A DNA stretch of 64,000 nucleotides from SXVE01 sp036388895. Its GTDB lineage: Bacteria; Acidobacteriota; Blastocatellia; Pyrinomonadales; Pyrinomonadaceae. Where the stretch lies: contig DASVQY010000063.1 in the NCBI GenBank assembly GCA_036388895.1, forward strand, positions 62,001-126,000, given 5' to 3'. The position numbers and the translations under genes are program-made. Below the pieces are notes generated by a model. It was not told the origin of the DNA. It saw only the letters and a list, made by a program, of their open reading frames with translations, and made no database searches. Shown here in pieces: positions 34,094-41,520 of the stretch. The first letter of the stretch is position 1; every line of letters starts with the position of its first letter.

Positions 34094-34483
34094 ATGTCTG
34101 GTAATTATTCCGGCGCGACAAACGGCAACTTACAAAATTCTTTTGAAGTCAAAGAAGACTTTGAAGAGCAAACTATTCTGTGTATTGATTGCAATACAGA
34201 TTTTATTTGGTCTGTTGGCGAACAAACGTTTTACCGCGACAAAGGATTAAAAAATCCGCCGAAACGCTGTAAAGAATGCAAACAGGCAAAAAATGAGCGA
34301 CTAGCCGCAATCGCCGCCGCGCAAGCCGCCGGAATTAAGCAAAGAATCGAGGTCGCCGTTCATTGCGCGAGATGCAATTCGCACACGACGGTTCCGTTTT
34401 ATCCTTCACAAGGTCGTCCTGTATATTGTCGGTCTTGTTTCCTGGAAATGAATCCGAATTTGATAAAGAGCGAAGAAAAATAA
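34094..34483 (+). CDS. Two-module zinc-ribbon protein (zf-trcl plus CxxC-x17-CxxC)
   Basis: The 129-residue protein has two zinc-binding modules. The first, residues about 28-65, has CIDC and CKEC (Cys30, 33, 59, 62) around FIWSVGEQTFYRDKG, the 'probable zinc-ribbon' (zf-trcl) pattern. The second has CARC (91, 94) and CRSC (112, 115) separated by 17 residues including VPFYPSQGRPVYC, the CxxC-x17-CxxC domain. Both are known as uncharacterised domains. A role in nucleic-acid or protein binding is possible but unproven. ATG 34094 is fixed by ggagg ten bases upstream. Confidence 0.88.
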   Translation: MSGNYSGATNGNLQNSFEVKEDFEEQTILCIDCNTDFIWSVGEQTFYRDKGLKNPPKRCKECKQAKNERLAAIAAAQAAGIKQRIEVAVHCARCNSHTTVPFYPSQGRPVYCRSCFLEMNPNLIKSEEK

Positions 34484-34516
34484 TTATTTTTCAAATTTAC
34501 ATTTTTACATTTTCAA

Positions 34517-36505
34517 TTATCCGCCGACGTGAACGCTCGGTCTTCTTTCCGGGTCAGGCTCGGCTTGTCTGAGAATTTCCCGCGTCACGGGCGCCGTGTC
34601 GCCTTCGCCGAATAATAAATATCGAACCAGGTAAGAAAGCGGATTTCCCTCGCTCCAGCCGAAATAAACGTGGGGAATTTTGTTGGTTTTATCGCGCAGA
34701 TGTAGAAGCAACCCGGCAATCGCGTTCGGAACAGCGGGCGCTTCTGTCCGAAGAATTCTGTACCCGTCTATATCAACGCCGCGAATTTTCAGTTTTCCTG
34801 AAAATTCCGAAGCATCGCCGAGCTGAATTTCATAAAAAAGAATCGGATCGCTCGCCGGAATGTGGTTATCTACCCGCTTTTCGTGCTCCTTAAAGCGATA
34901 TTCCTCGACCGAGCCGGAATCCTGCCGGTTCGTTACAATTCGGATTTCGCCTTCCGCTAAATCGGTTATAAAACTTTCAGCTATCGGATCGAACTCGATT
35001 GTGTCAATTCGCACTTCGGTCGAGCGCATCGCTCTCGAAACCAGCGACGTGATGATAATGCCGAGAATGAACAGCGAAGCTATCTTGATGCCTTCAGGCT
35101 GCTCGATTATGTTTACGACTGTTGTGTAAACAAAAACAGCAGTTATTATGAAAAAAGCCACCCACCTTTTTTGTGATTTCTTCCAGGCGGATATTGTTAC
35201 AGCAAAAGCTGCCGAAGTCATCAACATTAAAACACCGGTCGCGTAAGCGCCGCCCTGAGCCGTTACGCTGGCTTGAAAAGAAATAGTGACGATAAAACAA
35301 ATCAACGTAAAAACCAGCACGAGCGGGCGTGTTGCGCGCGCCCAATCCGGCGCCATACCGTAACGAGGCAAATAGCGCGGAACGATATTCAGCAACCCAG
35401 CCATCGCCGACGCACCGGCAAACCACAAGATTGTAATTGTGCTAATGTCATAAATGGTGCCGAAAACGCTTCCAAGAAACTCGTGAGCCAGATAAGAAAC
35501 GGCGCGACCGTAGGCGCGACCGCCTTCAGCAAACTCTGAAGGCGGGATCAGCATTGTCGTGATAATACTGCTGCCGATGAGCATAAAACTCATTATTATC
35601 GCCGCGCCGCTGAGAAGTTTTTTACCATTATGAATCCGTCCTTGAATATTTTCTTCATTTTCAGTTTCTATATTTACGTCAGGATTAACGCCAAATTCAT
35701 TTTTTCGATCATCGTCTTTAATAAGCGGCATAACAACCACGCCGGTTTCAAAACCTGAAAGCCCCAGCGCAAGTTTGGGAAAAACCCAGAGCGAAGCTAA
35801 AACTACCATAATCGCGCTGCCGTTAACGCCCGGGCTTTGCCAGATTGCCGTTTGCCAATTGCTTAAAACGTTCGGATGAGTAAATATCTCGTACAAACAA
35901 TAGCCGATTACAAAAGTATTCAAAGTCAAGAAAACGGCAACAATGCCTACAGCTATGCCAATTGCTTCGTTGAACCCTTTAAGAAAAACCGCACCCAAAA
36001 ATCCGATTAAAACCAAGGTAACAATTACCTTGTGATTAAGAAATTGAAGATTATGTTCGACAAAAGGGTTTTCGATGATGTGCGCCGTTGCATCCGCCGC
36101 GGAGAGCGTAATTGTGATAATAAAACTCGTTGCCACAAAGCCGAGCAGAGCGAGCACAAACATTTTCCCCTTCCACCTGGAAAGCAAATTTTCGAGCATC
36201 GAGATAGAACCGTCGCCGTGCGGACTTTCCTCTGCAACGCGTTTGTACATCGGCAGAGCGCCAAAAAGAGTGAGAAGAACCAAAACAAGCGTCGCAATCG
36301 GCGAAAGCGCACCCGCCGCAAGAAAAGCGATTCCCGGCTGATAACCGAGAGTCGAAAAATAATCTACGCCCGTAAGGCACATTACCTTCCACCACGAATG
36401 CTTTTTATGTTTGCCCTCTTTTTCGTGCGGGGCTTCAATCTGTCTTACTCCTTGAAATAGCCAATTATTAAACTTTTCATTAAACGACGAACGAGTATTA
36501 CTCAT
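34517..36505 (-). CDS. APC-superfamily transporter under c-di-AMP riboswitch control
   Basis: The 662-residue protein has about 12 membrane helices (residues 40-505) and a C-terminal soluble region of about 150 residues (from STEVRIDTIEF). The start WWKVMCLTGVDYFSTLGYQPGIAFLAAGALSP and SPHGDGSISMLENLL resemble APC-type permeases. The substrate is not readable, but its leader carries a c-di-AMP riboswitch and terminator (36514-36718), a signal usually linked to potassium, osmolyte or cell-wall control. By analogy it may import potassium or an osmolyte, as KimA (YdaO) does in Bacillus; sequence similarity to KimA is not close by eye. The start ATG 36505 is 9 bp past the terminator T-tract. Confidence 0.82.
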   Translation of the reverse strand: MSNTRSSFNEKFNNWLFQGVRQIEAPHEKEGKHKKHSWWKVMCLTGVDYFSTLGYQPGIAFLAAGALSPIATLVLVLLTLFGALPMYKRVAEESPHGDGSISMLENLLSRWKGKMFVLALLGFVATSFIITITLSAADATAHIIENPFVEHNLQFLNHKVIVTLVLIGFLGAVFLKGFNEAIGIAVGIVAVFLTLNTFVIGYCLYEIFTHPNVLSNWQTAIWQSPGVNGSAIMVVLASLWVFPKLALGLSGFETGVVVMPLIKDDDRKNEFGVNPDVNIETENEENIQGRIHNGKKLLSGAAIIMSFMLIGSSIITTMLIPPSEFAEGGRAYGRAVSYLAHEFLGSVFGTIYDISTITILWFAGASAMAGLLNIVPRYLPRYGMAPDWARATRPLVLVFTLICFIVTISFQASVTAQGGAYATGVLMLMTSAAFAVTISAWKKSQKRWVAFFIITAVFVYTTVVNIIEQPEGIKIASLFILGIIITSLVSRAMRSTEVRIDTIEFDPIAESFITDLAEGEIRIVTNRQDSGSVEEYRFKEHEKRVDNHIPASDPILFYEIQLGDASEFSGKLKIRGVDIDGYRILRTEAPAVPNAIAGLLLHLRDKTNKIPHVYFGWSEGNPLSYLVRYLLFGEGDTAPVTREILRQAEPDPERRPSVHVGG

Positions 36506-36513
36506 AATCCTTT

Positions 36514-36555
36514 AAAATAAAAAACCGCAAACACAAGTCGCGTGTCTGCGGTTTT
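36514..36555 (-). terminator. Riboswitch-controlled terminator before the APC transporter
   Basis: On the minus strand aaaaccgcagacac pairs with gtgtttgcggtttt (arms 36542-36555 and 36521-36534, one G-U pair), followed by ttattttaaagg. It lies between the riboswitch aptamer and the start codon, where a riboswitch expression platform is expected. In c-di-AMP riboswitches, ligand binding usually favours termination (OFF switch). Confidence 0.88.
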
Positions 36556-36599
36556 TGAATTTATGAACTTCACAAAACCATTTCGGCTTGTCTCCCATT

Positions 36600-36718
36600 T
36601 CTGCCTACGAGGTTAGCTGTCGGGCTGGAACAATGGAAGTGTTCCTCATCTGCTTTAAAACGATTAGCCCCGAAAGGATTGGTTCCCCCGCGTTATTTCA
36701 ATAAAACTTCGGCAATAT
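36600..36718 (-). promoter_or_regulatory. c-di-AMP (ydaO-yuaA type) riboswitch aptamer
   Basis: The minus-strand leader contains the conserved ydaO core: GCGGGGGAACCA (36679-36691), TTCGGGGCTAATC (36664-36676) and AGCCCGACAGCTAACCTCG with GTAGGC (36603-36625). Flanking TGCC (36711-36714) pairs with GGCA (36602-36605) to close P1, and GTTTTATTGAAATAAC forms the P2-like hairpin. These elements and their order match the ydaO/yuaA family (Rfam ydaO-yuaA), which binds cyclic di-AMP. Boundaries are approximate. A covariance-model search would settle them. Confidence 0.92.
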
Positions 36719-36734
36719 CAATTTCTACCGTGAA

Positions 36735-36763
36735 AATATACGATTATTTTAATCGAATTGCAA
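36735..36763 (-). promoter_or_regulatory. Promoter of the riboswitch-APC transcript
   Basis: On the minus strand TTGCAA (36763-36758), 17-bp spacer, TATATT (36740-36735). The spacer is itself a palindrome, cgatta-ttt-taatcg (36741-36755). A second perfect inverted repeat, attgcaaat / atttgcaat (36757-36765 and 36775-36783), covers the -35. Either could be a repressor or activator site on top of the riboswitch. Confidence 0.65.
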
Positions 36764-36823
36764 ATGAATTATTTATTTGCAATTTGAAGCGGCGCGCTCG
36801 GAAACAGTTTATATACTTCGTTT

Positions 36824-36916
36824 AAAAAATAACAGGGCGACGTCTCCCACACCGTCGCCCTTAGGTCACAAGTCCTCACCCCTCGTGACCAGATGTTCAC
36901 CGGGGAGGTGAACATC
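36824..36916 (-). ncRNA. Candidate three-hairpin small RNA
   Basis: The minus strand shows three adjacent stem-loops. Hairpin 1: GATGTTCACC / GGTGAACATC (36907-36916 with 36892-36901), loop UCCCC. Hairpin 2: GGTCAC / GTGACC (36885-36890 with 36864-36869), 15-base G-rich loop with GGGG and AGGA. Hairpin 3: AGGGCGACG / CGTCGCCCT (36853-36861 with 36834-36842), 10-base loop with GGGA, then gttatttttt, an intrinsic terminator. A promoter (36921-36949) would start transcription at the foot of hairpin 1, giving an RNA of about 90 bases. The UCCCC loop can pair with GGGA of loop 3 or GGGG of loop 2, and also with Shine-Dalgarno sequences. No open frame is inside. I do not recognise a known family. 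Confidence 0.72.
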
Positions 36917-36920
36917 CTCA

Positions 36921-36949
36921 ATTATCCACAATATTATTAATTTTGCAAA
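36921..36949 (-). promoter_or_regulatory. Promoter of the candidate small RNA
   Basis: On the minus strand TTTGCA (36949-36944), 17-bp spacer, GATAAT (36926-36921). The expected start, 5-8 bases further, falls within bases 36913-36916, at the 5-prime foot of hairpin 1. It lies 25-50 bp after the matrixin gene end, so the RNA is a separate unit rather than only a 3-prime tail of that mRNA. Confidence 0.6.
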
Positions 36950-36973
36950 TAAGAATGAAACTCTTACTGTTCT

Positions 36974-38302
36974 TTATTGATTATTTGCCAACGAATAATT
37001 GCTCCAGGGGTTTTCAAACTCTTCAATTGTCAATCCGCCGAGCACGTAAGATTTTTGACCTTTTTCGGATTCGAGGTAGATATTGTATTCGCCCAAAGCG
37101 ATTTCCGGTTTTACATTAACCTCAAAACTCAGGACCGAGATATTTCCTCCAAAATCGTGCTCGAACAGAGTGTTCGGCGTGACTGTCATCAGCGGCGAAC
37201 TGAAACCGATTTTATAATCATTAATATTGATGTTTTTCCCGCCCACGTAAACCGTATAAGATTTTCCGGCGTTTAACGTGACGGAATTTTCAGAAAGCTG
37301 ACCGTTAAAGCCGACGTACTGCACTTGAAAATTAATCAAAGTTTGGTCGAGTTTTTTCGTAATGCCAGCCGTTTTGCCTTTTCCGACTTCGGCTACACCG
37401 ACTTCTTCAGCCGATTTGAAACCTTTTGTTTTAGAAAGGTTTTGCGCGTAAACTTTATACTTCCCTACGGGCAGCGACTCGAAATGAAATCCTCCGTCGG
37501 CGTTTGTCGTGTATTCGGCGCTAACTTTTCCCGTTTCAAACTCTTCCGCCCAAAGCTTGTAATTTTTTGCCGTTTTACCGTCGGAAAGAAGAAGTTTTCC
37601 GCTGATCGCACCGCAGCAATTTTCGTCTTCTTCCTTTAAGCCGTAAATTGCGCGGATTGCGGTAATGTCGGTTTCGGCAAGAGTTCTCGAATCGTAGCTG
37701 CTTAAATTAAAGACTCCGTTTTTACCGCTGCTTTCGTGCATCGTCGCTCCGAGAACCGATGAATGTTCGAGTCCGAGAAGATGTCCGATTTCGTGGGTCA
37801 AAGTTGATTCGAGATCGAAAGTTCCGACCGTACCGTCTGTAGAAAATTGCTGATAAGGATTCAAAACTATATCGGCTTCGGTGATTACGCCCTTTTTATT
37901 GAAAAATACGCGCGTTATTGCCGAAACGGACTCCGCTTCGCCGCTGAACAGCAAGATATTTTCCGGCGTGTGCGCGATTGTTATCAAACTTACGCCATCA
38001 CCAAAGTTCCCTGACGGACTGACCGATTTTTTTTCGGACGCAGTTTCTTTAAAGTTTATGTTTGTGACTTTTTCCCACGATTGTAAACTTCGCCGGACAG
38101 CACCCGAAATATCACTGTCGGCTTTAATGTTCGGATTGAGCTCATACAGTGAATCCGAAATCGAAATCGGAATTGTTCCGGCATTCCAGCGCAGTTTCAA
38201 ATCGGTTTTCTCTTCCGAATATTGAGGCGCGTAACCGCTCGCCGAAAGCGCGAAAGCGATCAGCAGAAAAATCGTGCAATAAATTTTTAAGAACCTGCGC
38301 AT
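36974..38302 (-). CDS. Secreted matrixin-type zinc metalloprotease (M10)
   Basis: The 442-residue protein starts with a signal peptide (KIYCTIFLLIAFALSASG) and a metzincin domain with HEIGHLLGLEH (His170, Glu171, His174, His180) and Met-turn ATMHES (Met188), which define an active zinc protease of the matrixin clan. Residues about 232-300 form a carboxypeptidase-regulatory-like beta domain (GAISGKLLLSDGKTA), followed by an all-beta C-terminal domain (about 320-425). No prodomain cysteine switch is seen. It is preceded by a small membrane protein gene 7 bp upstream and probably shares its transcript. It is likely exported to the periplasm or outside. Confidence 0.9.
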   Translation of the reverse strand: MRRFLKIYCTIFLLIAFALSASGYAPQYSEEKTDLKLRWNAGTIPISISDSLYELNPNIKADSDISGAVRRSLQSWEKVTNINFKETASEKKSVSPSGNFGDGVSLITIAHTPENILLFSGEAESVSAITRVFFNKKGVITEADIVLNPYQQFSTDGTVGTFDLESTLTHEIGHLLGLEHSSVLGATMHESSGKNGVFNLSSYDSRTLAETDITAIRAIYGLKEEDENCCGAISGKLLLSDGKTAKNYKLWAEEFETGKVSAEYTTNADGGFHFESLPVGKYKVYAQNLSKTKGFKSAEEVGVAEVGKGKTAGITKKLDQTLINFQVQYVGFNGQLSENSVTLNAGKSYTVYVGGKNININDYKIGFSSPLMTVTPNTLFEHDFGGNISVLSFEVNVKPEIALGEYNIYLESEKGQKSYVLGGLTIEEFENPWSNYSLANNQ

Positions 38303-38309
38303 AAATAAA

Positions 38310-38534
38310 TCATAATTCGGATTTCGGCGCGAAACCTTCTATGTTTTCTCTTCCGACCCGTTCCAAATCCGCAAACGCGACGATCAAAAGCAAAACTACC
38401 AATCCCAAAGTAGCAATCACGTATAAAAGAGCGATTTGTTCTAAATAAAGTAGAATGCCGATAAAAATACTGATTAATACTATCCAAAAAAGCGCGATGG
38501 TCCGACGACCATATTTATTTTGTTTGTCTGCCAT
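38310..38534 (-). CDS. Small two-helix membrane protein
   Basis: From the ATG at 38534 the product is 74 residues with two hydrophobic helices, IALFWIVLISIFIGILLYLE and LYVIATLGLVVLLLIVAFA, and a charged tail. The ORF is open to 38582, and an ATG at 38540 is an alternative; I chose 38534 because gtgga lies 9 bases before it. It ends 7 bp before the matrixin gene. It has no family I recognise. Confidence 0.6.
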   Translation of the reverse strand: MADKQNKYGRRTIALFWIVLISIFIGILLYLEQIALLYVIATLGLVVLLLIVAFADLERVGRENIEGFAPKSEL

Positions 38535-38634
38535 ATTCATTAATCCACTTTCTAAAAAAGCGTCATTTTTTATTGATAACAAATTTTTACGGTTTCAACA
38601 ATTAAAATTTGTGATTTTTACAAAAATTTAAAGC

Positions 38635-39675
38635 TCATTCAATAATCCGAAACGGAAGGGCGGCTGATTGGCTTTCCGTCGTGCTTTGTAATTGTATAAC
38701 CGGCGGAAATTTTTTCTTTGCACGTCCCTTTTCTCCGACCTCAACAATATCGAAACTTTGAAGAACGATGTCTTCAGCCTGTTCCGCCTTTATTTTCTTT
38801 AAATCGACTTCGATAACTTTGGTTTCTCTGCCGACGCGCCGAAAAATCGTTATTGAATCTTCGGTCGCGTTTTTAGTCAAACCGCCGGCGCTGTCTACCG
38901 CTCTCGAAACGGTTAATTTCGATCGTGCGGCGATTTGTTTCGGAGAGTTGACGCCGCCCGTTATGTAAATTGGCGCCGCTTCCAATACTGTAACAATATC
39001 GCCGCTGAGAATCTGCGGATTCGATTCTTTGTTTCCGTTTAATAAATCGGATATTTTAACACTGAGCGTCGTTGCGACGTTTCCCTGCCTGGTTTTGACG
39101 AATCTTTCGCGTTTTTCCCCGTTATCCGAAATTGCAGATTCAAAAACTTTCGGTTCCGCCAAGCAGCTTAAATTTTGCGGGCGGAAAATGCGTATTTCGC
39201 CGTCCGCAAGCTCGGTCAAACCGCCGCTCACGATCAGTAACTCATTAAGAAAAACTGATCTTTTAATTTGAAAACGCTGCGGTTTTTTGACCGCACCGAC
39301 CAAAACCGCCGTCGCGCGGTTTGACCGGTCTAAAATTTTGACGACCACTTTCGGATTGCGCAAAAGTTTTTCATAGCCGCGAACTATGTCGCGCGCGACA
39401 TCTTCCTCGCTTCGGCAAAGACCGAAAACCGGCTCTTCAATAAAGCTGAGTCCGTCAATGTAACCTTCGGGCGTGAGCTTACCGCGCCAATCATATTCAA
39501 AACTTCCGAGAATATCTACATCTATCAAATCGCCCTGATGAATTAAATTCTCAGCCGAAGGCGGATTCGTTTGTAAACTAGCTTTGTTGCCGTGGGTTTG
39601 GGCTGCGAGAAAACTTCGCGTGAGCGGAAGACAAACGAAAATAAAAAAGATTTGGAATAGTTTTCGGTACTTCAT
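38635..39675 (-). CDS. Polysaccharide export protein (Wza-like, SLBB domains)
   Basis: The product from ATG 39675 is 346 residues with an N-terminal signal peptide (LFQIFFIFVCLPLTRSFLAA), a Poly_export domain with HQGDLIDVDILGSFEYDWRGKLTPEG, and two SLBB-type segments (VLVGAVKKPQRFQIKRS and IYITGGVNSPKQIAARSKLTV), the architecture of Wza-type outer-membrane export proteins. A lipobox Cys is not obvious. No glycosyltransferases or tyrosine kinase (Wzc) are near, so the exported polymer is unknown. An upstream in-frame extension to 39702 is possible but ggaag lies 8 bases before the ATG at 39675. Confidence 0.85.
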   Translation of the reverse strand: MKYRKLFQIFFIFVCLPLTRSFLAAQTHGNKASLQTNPPSAENLIHQGDLIDVDILGSFEYDWRGKLTPEGYIDGLSFIEEPVFGLCRSEEDVARDIVRGYEKLLRNPKVVVKILDRSNRATAVLVGAVKKPQRFQIKRSVFLNELLIVSGGLTELADGEIRIFRPQNLSCLAEPKVFESAISDNGEKRERFVKTRQGNVATTLSVKISDLLNGNKESNPQILSGDIVTVLEAAPIYITGGVNSPKQIAARSKLTVSRAVDSAGGLTKNATEDSITIFRRVGRETKVIEVDLKKIKAEQAEDIVLQSFDIVEVGEKGRAKKKFPPVIQLQSTTESQSAALPFRIIE

Positions 39676-39745
39676 TAAACAATCTTCCGCTCGAACTTTC
39701 AATTATCTTTTAAATAAATGTATAAATGCCTACAATTCGGTCATT

Positions 39746-39979
39746 TCAAACGATGCTTTTATTGAACTCGCTTTTTTTTTCGTCGCTTTTGTTTTTTCCC
39801 TTTTCTTTCCGCGCAGGTTTGTTCGTGACGGTTCCGGGCACGGCAAATCCTTTGAACTCCCAGTTACAGGCGTCGCAAAGCAAGTTATAACGAAATAATA
39901 ATTTAGACAAAATTGAAGTCGGGCGATAGCCTCTTCTGATACGGCTGCTCGAGCACTTCGGACATCTCTGGCTAATCAT
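39746..39979 (-). CDS. Small zinc-ribbon protein
   Basis: The 77-residue protein has two CxxC knuckles, CPKC (Cys6, Cys9) and CDAC (Cys35, Cys38), with RRGYRPTSILSKLLFRYNLLC between them, and a C-terminal highly charged, Lys-rich tail. The core WEFKGFAVPGTV is distinctive. The pattern is that of a zinc ribbon of unknown role. The gene starts 8 bp inside the end of the upstream gene (39972-40976), so the two are translationally coupled. Confidence 0.75.
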   Translation of the reverse strand: MISQRCPKCSSSRIRRGYRPTSILSKLLFRYNLLCDACNWEFKGFAVPGTVTNKPARKEKGKNKSDEKKSEFNKSIV

Positions 39980-40976
39980 AATTTTCTTCTAATTTAGAAG
40001 TTTTTTTGCTAATTTTCCTTATTTCCTTTTTGGATTCTTCCAAGACGCGAATTTTCTCGATTTCCGCAGTTATTTTTTGCTCAATCAATTGTCGCTCCTC
40101 ATTTTGCACCTGATCGCGCCCGAGATAAAACAGCGCATCGCTGTAGTGATCAACAGCTTTTTTATACTGTCCCTTGAAAACAGAGCGCTCGGCTTGTTCA
40201 ATCCAATGAGAAACTTTTATGCTCGCAATAAATTCAGTCAACGCCGCCTCTGATTTTATTAACCGCAGTTCCTGGGGGTAAAACTGCAAAGCAGTATGTA
40301 TAACGTCCAACGCTTTCTGAGATGCTTCGAGTCTTTCATTTATTGTAGCATTATTTTTAGCTGAAAGCGTAAGAGAGCGAGATTCTATTTCAGCCCATTC
40401 GAGCAAGTGAAAACGATGCAGCGCTTTAACGATTTCTCTGCCGCGACGAAGAGCAGCGATTCGCGGCGACCCGACCGCTACACGCAAAAGCTCGTCTTTA
40501 TTTAATAAAAGATATTCGTTGCAGATTTCAAAAACCTCATAATGCCCGTTCGCCAACTTCCCCAAAACCTTCGCGGCTTCGGATTTTTGTTTAATCTGTT
40601 TGATTATCTCGGCATTCTTTTCCAGCGTCAGCTTGTTCGGGTTTTGCGCGCCCTGATTCAAAATCGGCAGTTTAGCGATATTATTGTCAAGCCTTCTCTG
40701 CGCGGAAATATAGCGGTTTCTGGCTTTTCGCAAAACAACTTCGCGCAAAAAAACCGCGCCGCCCAAAATAAAGCTCGCCGCCACACCGGCTCCGACCCAC
40801 GGCATATCTTCGGTGCCGTCGTTCAAAACGCCCCAGATTAAAAAGAAGAAACCGGCTGAAACGGCAACCGACAGAACGTAATAATTCGATGCCGGAAGCC
40901 AAAACGGGCGATGCTGCCTTGTTGTTTTGTAACTGAATCCTTGTATAGTACCGGTTCGATTTGGTCTTTCGTTCAA
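39972..40976 (-). CDS. Membrane-anchored helical protein of unknown function
   Basis: The 334-residue protein has a short cytoplasmic N-terminus, two hydrophobic helices (about residues 29-50 and 58-80), and a long helical region with coiled-coil character (about 85-125 and 285-330) and a TPR-like stretch around QAERSVFKGQYKKAVDHYSDALFYLG. No domain is recognised with confidence. It is coupled with the zinc-ribbon gene that follows. Confidence 0.7.
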   Translation of the reverse strand: MNERPNRTGTIQGFSYKTTRQHRPFWLPASNYYVLSVAVSAGFFFLIWGVLNDGTEDMPWVGAGVAASFILGGAVFLREVVLRKARNRYISAQRRLDNNIAKLPILNQGAQNPNKLTLEKNAEIIKQIKQKSEAAKVLGKLANGHYEVFEICNEYLLLNKDELLRVAVGSPRIAALRRGREIVKALHRFHLLEWAEIESRSLTLSAKNNATINERLEASQKALDVIHTALQFYPQELRLIKSEAALTEFIASIKVSHWIEQAERSVFKGQYKKAVDHYSDALFYLGRDQVQNEERQLIEQKITAEIEKIRVLEESKKEIRKISKKTSKLEENYD

Positions 40977-41112
40977 TTTTCTCTCCCGGATTATAAAAAA
41001 TTGTCCTCAAACACAAGCGAAATGAACTTTATAGTGGTACTTTCGCGAAAAAATGTCAATTATTACCGTTTTCAAACTCTTTTTCGTCGGCAAATATTTT
41101 TATATTTTTTGA

Positions 41113-41118
41113 TATAAT
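41113..41118 (+). promoter_or_regulatory. -10 box before two small genes
   Basis: TATAAT preceded by ga (gatataatac) lies 9 bp before the ATG at 41127. Such a short distance would give an almost leaderless mRNA for the 53-residue ORF. No clear -35 element is seen 17 bp upstream. Confidence 0.45.
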
Positions 41119-41126
41119 ACGAATTA

Positions 41127-41288
41127 ATGAACAAGACAAAGAAAAAAACCATACGCCCCGTTTTCGACTCGATTCGCAAGCCGATTGCGCCGCCCGGACA
41201 AAAAATAGGGGAAAATAAGCCTGAAGAAAAAGTTCACCCTTCGCTTAGAAAAACAAAACACAAGAAGAAAAACGAACAGGACATATAA
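41127..41288 (+). CDS. Small basic protein (53 residues)
   Basis: An ORF of 53 codons starts at ATG 41127 and ends at TAA 41288, four bases before the next gene. The product is strongly basic (MNKTKKKTIRPVFDSIRKP at the N-terminus, RKTKHKKKNEQ at the end) with a proline/glycine middle (APPGQKIGE). Its tight spacing to the next gene and the -10 box in front of it support it. No family is recognised; the composition suggests nucleic-acid or ribosome contact. Confidence 0.55.
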   Translation: MNKTKKKTIRPVFDSIRKPIAPPGQKIGENKPEEKVHPSLRKTKHKKKNEQDI

Positions 41289-41291
41289 AGT

Positions 41292-41519
41292 ATGCCAATC
41301 TTCAAAAAACAAAAAGAAATCGCGGCGAACGTCTGGGCGCGTCCCGAAATGCTCGTTACTTTTCGAGCCGAAATAATGCCCGGAAAAAATCGGGAACAAA
41401 GGACTTTTCGCATCAGAGAGGTTTTATCAAACGGGCGCGTGACGCTGTACGACTTTGCCGGAGAGCACAAAGAAAACGAATTTGAAGCGTTAAATTTCTT
41501 ACGCGACAAACAACGGTAA
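41292..41519 (+). CDS. Small conserved hypothetical protein (75 residues)
   Basis: The 75-residue product, starting MPIFKKQKEIAANVWARPE, contains TFRAEIMPGKNREQRTFRI and GRVTLYDFAGEHKENEFE, which looks like a small beta-barrel with basic face. No known domain is assigned. It lies 3 bases after the 53-codon gene and converges with the metallo-hydrolase gene whose stop is at 41521. Confidence 0.65.
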   Translation: MPIFKKQKEIAANVWARPEMLVTFRAEIMPGKNREQRTFRIREVLSNGRVTLYDFAGEHKENEFEALNFLRDKQR

Positions 41520-41520
41520 A

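Noticed and set aside
34029..34250. Open frame upstream of and overlapping the zinc-ribbon gene
   Set aside because: Different frame from the clear zinc-ribbon protein, which has a strong ribosome-binding site; no protein features.
34517..36505. Direct naming as KimA
   Set aside because: The riboswitch is suggestive, but the N-terminal and core motifs remembered for KimA (for example SSDALSSVAYG) are not matched; general APC-superfamily call kept.
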